64,000 nucleotides of DNA from Rhopalosiphum padi (lineage: Eukaryota > Arthropoda > Insecta > Hemiptera > Aphididae): the NCBI RefSeq assembly GCF_020882245.1, contig NC_083598.1, positions 8,735,178-8,799,177 on the forward strand, read 5' to 3'. The translations under genes were made by a program, and so were the position numbers. Shown here piece by piece: positions 42,001-51,000 of this stretch. The notes under the pieces are model-generated. The model was not told the origin of the DNA. It did not search any database and was given only the letters and a program-made list of their open reading frames with translations. The first letter of the stretch is position 1; every line of letters starts with the position of its first letter.

Positions 42001-45000
42001 AATATTTTACATCTAACATAACACTAATTAATTACCCTTATTTAAGTGTGTTTTTCATTTAATGCTAAAAACATACATCATGTTTTTCATTAGTAATAGG
42101 GAAGTTGTATCTACACAATAAATCCATTATGAATTTATGATATTTAAATATAATTTATAATTTACATTGTTCGTAATAAATTATAATCCAGGAAGATTAA
42201 ATTTAATGATCAATTAATTTAATAATTTTATAGAACTTACTAAAATTAAATTTTCAAATTCACATTAAGCTATATCATATTTGGCTATTATTATGTTTAA
42301 CATTTTATGAGTAGTATGAAAATTAAATGTGAAAACTACTCTGACAATACTCGAGCCTATTAAATATATTGGCGGACTAGTTAATCAACAATAATTTAAC
42401 TTTTAAACATTATGATATATTATTATTATTGTTTACTTTTAACAAAATCTTAGATAAATTACAAATTTTAATTAGTATTTTCGGGGAAATAATATTTGTG
42501 AAAAAAAATAAATACAATATGTATTTAATTGATTGAAAATCTGTTTTTACTCCTCATAAGAAAAATTTCACATTTTTTGTACGCATAAACATTTTAATGC
42601 ATTTGATAAGTATAACACTAGTTAACCAACTTTATATAGATGAGTTATACGATTGTATATAGTGCATATACCGTATACTATATCGAAATTGCTTCATCGA
42701 CTTAACAGTTAATAAATGTAATAATCATCATATATAAATATATTGATAAAATTGTACAATATTTAATATGAAAATAAATAAGATACATTGGTTTAGAATG
42801 TTTAGGTAAAAAATTAATTACATTTGATTGCATGCAGAAGTATTGTGTTGGTTAAGAATGTATATTTGCAGATTAACAATGAATTATGTTCAACATAATG
42901 GTTATTTATTAGATATATTAGATTCTGATCAGAGCGGTAGAGGTATTGATTTTACAATCAAGTTTTTTTACGTGGTTGTTTTCGGTTAACATTTTTTGAA
43001 GCATTTAAAAAGCTCTAAAAGTTTATACAATACTTTTATATAGGTATTGAATAAAATCTTGACAATTTTGGCGTAATATAATTTCAGCTCAGAGTCGTTT
43101 AATGGATGTAATGATTTATCGTTCAATATTCATTATTTTTACACAACAATAATAAATATGCGTATAGATTATAATATTAGTATATAATATACTACCCTAC
43201 CGACTTGTTGTACATCTCACGTTTTAAAATCATCTCTTGTTTACATGGTATTATTGTTAAAATCGTTTAATGTATATTCAAACTTTAGTAAAAGAAGTAC
43301 AATAATCTAGCTTAAATATATGTAAAAATAAGATATTGACATAAACCTAATTTTGAGATTTAAGTGTTTTTAAGGACGGTAAAACGAAATAAAGCATAAC
43401 ATGAAAAAGTCTAAAATAATGTAATATGTGTGTCAAAATAACTGAACTCATATAAAATACAATATATATTTTATGTACTATTTCTAATGATAAACTAGAT
43501 TCCTGTTATAGAACATCTTTTTCTTAATCGTACATTTTTTTTACAATTCGCGAGTGAATTGTTGTAGATTTAATTTCCATACATTTATACACGGTTTAAT
43601 CAGATGTCCTTTTATAATAAAGTTTAGTAATGTATTTGTAACTAGTCTTATAGACATAATTACATAGTAGACCATCTATCGTGTTCATTATTTAGAATGT
43701 AATATTGTAATGCATACCTATTATTTAAATAACTCGCTCTAAGATCATAGAGATCTCAAGTTTAATGACCATTCAACATCAAAAGTAAAAACGCATTACT
43801 GAAACATTAAACTATATTCTCCTCGATATACTCAAAAGATTAAAGAAGACATTTATAAAGCACATCATAAAATATAAACTTGTTTAAATTGAGAGCTTAG
43901 CCTGTTCAATTACCTTAGCCGGTATAATTATTATCAGACGATATTATGACAAAAATGTGTATATATCTACTAATTCAACTATTTTAATCATTCTGCCAAG
44001 GTATAAATTATCTTTACGAATTTAATGTAGCCGTATGCATTATATAAATCCACAACGAACTACGTAGTTACCCATACCAACAATCATTTGTTATTTGCGG
44101 TAAATATTTATTTTTCAGTTTACCATATATTATGTTATGATACAAATATTAATATTTTACTGCAGTTCGTATTATAAACAAATAATTTTAAGAGGTATAA
44201 TAAAATAATTTTGGTTTCTTTTATGCAAATACTTTACTAGCTATTTATATAACATGATGGAGGGTTTACTAAACTACACACAATGGTCGCATAGTTGGAG
44301 AATCAGGTACGTTATAAATAGTAGCCCTTTGAAGATTGAACTTTTTATAGAATGAAAACTGTAGCAGGTTATGTTTTTCGAATTTCAGTAAACATTTGTT
44401 TAATACTTGTACGTAAAATAATCCGTAAAGCTAAGAGTATTTCTAATAATATAATCTCTTTTTGAGTTATAAAAATTGTACTATGCAGAAAATGCATTTT
44501 GTGTCTGTTTGAGATTCCCAAATTTTCGCTAATGTATTTTTAATCATATTTATACATACGCCTAACTCTAAAGTAAACGCTTACTTAAATCACTACGCGA
44601 GGTTCACTTATTCTTTCAAATACTTAGTATTTGATTGACTGAAAACCCAATATTAACTGTAGGAACATAATAAGTAATTACTATATGCACCTATTAATGT
44701 TCTATGGCTTTAAATATTAAAAAAAATACAATTTTTGGTCACAATACATAATAATTATATGTGATTTATATAGGTTATGTATTGTATTATTTAGTATTTT
44801 TTTATAAAGCTTATTCACATATTTAATTAAATTAAATTTAAAATGATATAATAAACGTGAAACCAAATAAATTTTTTATTTATGAAAAATATTTCAAAGT
44901 TATGAATTTAATTAAAGTATGTGTATTATTTTCTACAAAAACATATAAAGCTACAATTGTGTTATAAGCTTTTGGAAATACCGATTTACTATAGTATAAT

Positions 45001-48000
45001 TATAATACTGAGATATATATATATATAAAAAAAATAATAATAAATAATAGTAACTGCTGAAAACATTTATACGTTGAACTTAGTTAAGACAACAATTATA
45101 TATTGTAAATAAAATAATAAGTGTCGTGAACAAAATGACAAATAAAAAATTAGTATAATGATGTCCTTAAATTAAATTATTATATTATGGTTTTAAAGAA
45201 GAATTATACTTAAAAAATTGTATGAAAATTATTATTATAACACTAAATTAAATCAACAATTTGTTTAAAACAACACAAACATGAATTATAAAAATTATGA
45301 TTTGTGCAATAATAAATTATTTAATTATTTATAGATATACAAACACCTGTTGATAACTCGGCATATAATTTAAATTAAAATTGTTTTTGAACTTCTTAAG
45401 TTTGTAACCATTTTAACAAACTTTTTTCAGAAAAATAAAATTCTATAATAAATTATAAGGGTATATTATATATATTTTATTATAAATACCATTTTATAAA
45501 ACGTATATTATATTATATAGAAAGGCGCTCAGGTATTTACTATTTTAAAATTGTGGAAAACGACTGTCATATTGTAAACATGTTAAAATAGTGCACATTT
45601 TAAAATGCAAAGTAGTCAGTATAATTCACTCTTGCCGTATATTTTATCATAAAATAGTATATAGATTAAATCAATACCTCTAAAACAACCTCTGTTTAAA
45701 AAAAATGTATATATTTATGTAGTTAAATAAATACATGAGTTTGAAATTTCCAGTATAATTTTAAACCTAATTTTATCAATTAAATATTTTTCAAGTATAT
45801 TATGAAAATATTTTTGGTTTTGACAAAGTATAGTGCTAAATTTGATTTCTAACAACTATTTAGTTTTTGTCAGTTTTGCACATATACCTAATCCATACTT
45901 TAACCACAAATCAAAAATTGTAAACTAAAAAAAATATCTCAAGCTAATCATATGAAGCTAAAATGAAAGCACCAGTGACTTGATTTACTGAAATAATAAT
46001 AGCAATTATACTATTTATTAAACTAAACGTTAACTGCAGTCGAATGTATTAATGTATTCATATAAAGGTAATAACATGTATTAAAAAAAAAAACATTTAT
46101 TTTTTAAATTCAAAAATTGATTGGAATGATAAATAACGCCAATATAGAAAAATTGAAAAACTATATAACTATTGATTCTATTAAAAAAAAGTATGGATTA
46201 TACTATATAATCATCATCCAAAAATTATAAGAATTATATATGATGCTTTGAAGCCCTATAATATCACATACATATAATATTATGAAGTTAGCGGCATTTA
46301 TTTTGAATTTATATAATGTATCATAATACATGAACAGTGTTAAAAATATCATTTATAATCCATCTCAAAAAATTGGCTATTTAAGTACTCCATAATTTTT
46401 ATAAATAAAAAAAAAACTAGTTTATTATTAATTAAAATGTCATTCTTTATCAATCAATTATTTGAGATGTTTTTTATTTATAAAATTTAAACTACGCATT
46501 GTTAAGTATTAAAAAATTATAGTATGCTTCGGTTATTTTAATTACTTAAACTAAAAATAAACCAACGAATTAATAACGGTTGAAAAAACCATGGATTGCT
46601 TATAAAAATTGATTTGGAAATTTAATTGAACACTAGTTTTCAGAAAAATATGCTTAATAGTTATTATACATGCCTAAATTTAAATAGTTATACCATTAAT
46701 TACAAATATACCTAAATATTTAAAATAATTAATATTAATACTTTAATATAAATAATAATATTTTTAATTTGATGAACTTTTTTGCGTGATTTTTTTAACC
46801 CTTTAAGGCTTAAAATAATTGTATTTTAACTAACCCAGTATATATACCTCGTCATTTAAATAATGATTATTTTTTTAGTTTTTAATAATTATTTATTGTT
46901 TAAAATTGTAATACAATAGTGAATAATTTATATTAATGTATAGTGTATACGAATTATGTCCCATAAAGTTTTATAATAATCTGAACATACACATTAAAAA
47001 AAAATCTAAAACAACACAGGAGAGTTTACTAGTAAAAAAAATCGTGATTGTTTACTATACTTTCGTCAAAGTTTACTACCACCTCTTTTAAACAGTATAT
47101 TCTACGCATCTTGGAACCTATACAAGATGTAAATGCATAAAAATTTAATGCATTTTATATTTTGAGCAGATAGTTTTCTAAAACAATATAAATATGTAAC
47201 ACTGAAAAATATTGATGTCATGATTTTATCATTATCGCTTATCAAATGTATAATGTAAGCTGTACATGAATTGTATCCTTAAAAAGGAAATTATATGTCA
47301 CAATAACTGAATTTCGCCCATGGTTGTTGGCCACGGTTCCGAGTTACGAAAAGTTAAGGTTGAAAAGTTATAAATATCGATTGCACATTTAAAAATTGGC
47401 CTCAACCATTTTATTAAACTATCAATTATTTATTATTCGCGCCGTTAAAAATATTACCTATACTCCTTTAATATTTATTTTACTAACAGGTAAGACTATA
47501 TTAATATATAAAGATGTGTTTCTTAGTTTAGAGAAAAATCCATTTAATTGTTTCATCACTTTGACTTGACTATTTGAATCGTTTTAATATTCTGTTTCTG
47601 TTATTAAAGTTATCTTGAAGTTAGGTCAACATTTTACATTATTTTTATTAGCTTATAAAAGTTATAAATTAATAAATATATCAACTAAAAAATGTAAATT
47701 TTAACACTAAGCAAACATATTGATTATAAAATAGAAAATTATGATACATGAGTCTGTTGCAAATGTATGATGTGCGTTTTTTTAAATTTAGAGAGATTTT
47801 GCGGGGCGGAAATATCAGTTTTTTTATATTACATAATCTTTCGCTACAATTTTTACAGATTTTTGTCCATGATCAATAAAGCAAAAAAAAAAAATATTAA
47901 ACTCGACAGTTGATTCTATAGGTGGAACTCGATTTATAAAAATTATAAATATGTACATATGATTTTGTAACTAACGGTTGTATATTTTTAGACCAGTATT

Positions 48001-51000
48001 CTCTTAAAAAATAAAAATTACCAATGATAATATATTAATATATATGTACTCACTATCCATGAATAAATATAGATGCTAAAATGGTTTTCATAGCATACAA
48101 CAAATAAATCGAATAAACTTCTTTTGTATAAGATATCTATATATGGTTATTTACAATAGCCAAAGTAATGTACATTTAATTTGAAACGTTAAGATGAAAA
48201 TTTCATTGTAAAAGATGATTTATTTCTCTCGAAATGTTATAATTTGTCAAAATAATTAGTAAAAAAATTTTAGTAGAAAATTTTAACATAAAAAAGTTTG
48301 TGCCTCTTAAGTGATCTCTAAAAAGCTCATAATGCATTTTCAGTTCAACGTTTTTTTAACAAAAAAAAAATCATTTTAGCACCCCTTCACCCAACTTGCC
48401 TGACCACACTCAAATGGTGTTTTCTACCTATTAAAAGTCTATTGAAAGAAACTCATTATCAAACGGTTGATGACGTAAAAATAAAAACGATAGAACTTCT
48501 AAAAGGGCTTAATGAAAGTAATCAGTTACATGATTTTCAAAAATAGCAGTAACAAATGCACGGCGTGGGAGAAACTACTTTGAAGGTGATAAATTGATTA
48601 TCGTTAGATTGTAAAATTTTAAAATTAAGCTACTTTTATCAAGAGTTTCGTTTTTGTGTCACTCTTCGAATACCCGAAAGACCACGTGAAACATATTATG
48701 TAAATAAAAATTGTATACCTACATACGAGGCACAAGGCGTCAGAACCTAACCTAACCCTACAATTATTTCTGTAGCTCGGGTTATGCGATACGTTGATAA
48801 TTTATAGTGAATATAATATTATACAACTGAAGAATCACGAAATAAAATATGTACCTAATATACGAGAAAAAAAATATTTTTATCCTAAAAATCTATGTTG
48901 AATGTATTGCCGTATTTCTTTATTTTAGAAGATTTAAAGACTTTTACCGTAGATATACATAGGTTAGGCGTAACATAATACCTTTGACCCCTCGTAAAAA
49001 TGTCAAGTGAATAAGTGCTCTCCTACCCTTATCCCCAACAATTACGGCATCGTTTATCATCATTATAAGCTATGATAATATTATTTAATATCGTACCCGA
49101 TTTTGGAAGGGTCGTCGCCACTGTGCCTCTTCGTGTGTATCATACCAGCGGAAGCGTATGACGTAGTGTGCTCTGTCTCGTTCTCGTTGACGTTTGTTGA
49201 CGCCATGTCGACGGCACTACCGACACCGCCGCTGCCTCCTGAGCCGGTGCCCAAACCGCCGTTAGCCGTCGTCGCCGTGTTGTTCGAGCATGTTCCCATG
49301 CCAGACGTCTTCCTCATGCTGGTCAACCGGTAGAACGGCGGCGTCTCCATCCGCTCAATCAGGCAGTTGAGCGTCTCCACGGTCTGAAGTTCGGTCATCA
49401 TTTCGTCCAGCAGCCTGTCTGGCCTGGACCGGGCTAGATATAACGTAACGCGTTTTGCCTGCAGCGATCGACGTGCATGCGGTGAACCAGATCGTGTTCA
49501 CAAATAAAATTTTTATACTTTAAAATATTGTTATATTACAAGACATTTGTGGTAAGAAATAATATTAACAAACATATAACAACATTTCTAATGTCCCGAA
49601 AAAAAAAAATTCCGGGAAGGATTGAATACCTCAAATATTGCAGACGCACGTACAAGTCAAACGAGAAAAAATCTACGACCTGCATTCTATTCGTCGGTTC
49701 ATAGAAATCTCAGATAAAATGATTGATGTCCCTGCGTAAACGGTATAAATTATTACGAAAAAGATCATAACATCGTTCGCGTAGTAGAAAATAGTTTAAA
49801 GCAATTACCCGCGAGAGGTTAGCAACTCGATAAAAATGTTAATATTATATACAATGAAAATTATTATTTTTATTTTTTTATCTTATACAGATAAAATGAA
49901 TGAACTTTTTATCCATTTACATTAAACAGCTTTGGATTTATATCTACACATAAAAAAATATGTAGTCATTTTCAATTTTTTTTTTTAAATGAACCACCTT
50001 TGTCAGAACTGTTTTTGTGAATACGGGAGGTTAGGTTATAAAAATAAAATGCACAAAATACCAAATTTCACACTATAGTTTATTCTCGTTAGTTTTTACT
50101 TCTTTTTTTTATTCAAGTTGTCCTCCTCCCCGCAATTACTAAACGTGCATTAAACTTCCCCTTTGGTACTTATATCAGTGTTCAATGTGCGCACATAAAT
50201 AAAATTATATATTTCTTTTTCGCAGTTTCATTAAAATAGCCAAACATCAAATACTTTAACTTAATTTTCATATTTTTGTTGAAATTATGAGCTATACGTA
50301 TTATAGTACAGAGTGTTTCAAAAGTCTTCATCCGATTACAAATTTATATAGTTCGGCAATTGTTAGCCGCAGGTAAATTACCTATATACTAATCAAAAGA
50401 TAACTGAAAATAAACTTGGTTATCTAACTTTTCATTAGTATTTGGGTCGTTTACTAGTGGCTAATGTTTACCGAGCTATATACATTTGTAATCGGATGAA
50501 GACTTTTGATACACTCTGTATTATTAGTTTTTTTTTTTATTAATAGTATATAAGCAATTTATAACATTTATATTAATATACTCACGAATGGTAAAAGCTC
50601 ATGGGGAGCCATGCCACTAATAATGACCAAATATCGAATTATAACTTTTAAATTATTCGGCCAACATATACACAGCGTTGACCACACGTCTTCGATATCT
50701 TTAGGGTGTTCATCAGCAAACTAAAATTAAGAAACATTATAATATTCAAACGTTAGTGAATTCAAATTTACTTAATAAATAGACACATTAAAAATTAAAT
50801 ATTTACAAAAAATAAATTGTGTTTAAAATATTAAAACTATAAATTCTCCAAAAATGTTTAAGAAAATATTGTTATCTAATATATTTACATATTACCTATG
50901 TCATATTTTCAAACAAAAATGTTAATTATATTAACAAATATTTGAGTCACTCGTATAGATTTATTAGTAATATCGGTTGTACCTATTCGTGTTAACTGTA

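Larger units (their letters stand above)
41325..49096 (-). other. fry: fry intron 4-5, 7.8 kb
   Basis: Very AT-rich and mostly featureless. It carries a repeat fragment at about 42925-43140 and a mariner relic at 48380-48690. No additional exon with both splice sites and furry-like coding sequence was recognised. Confidence 0.6.
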
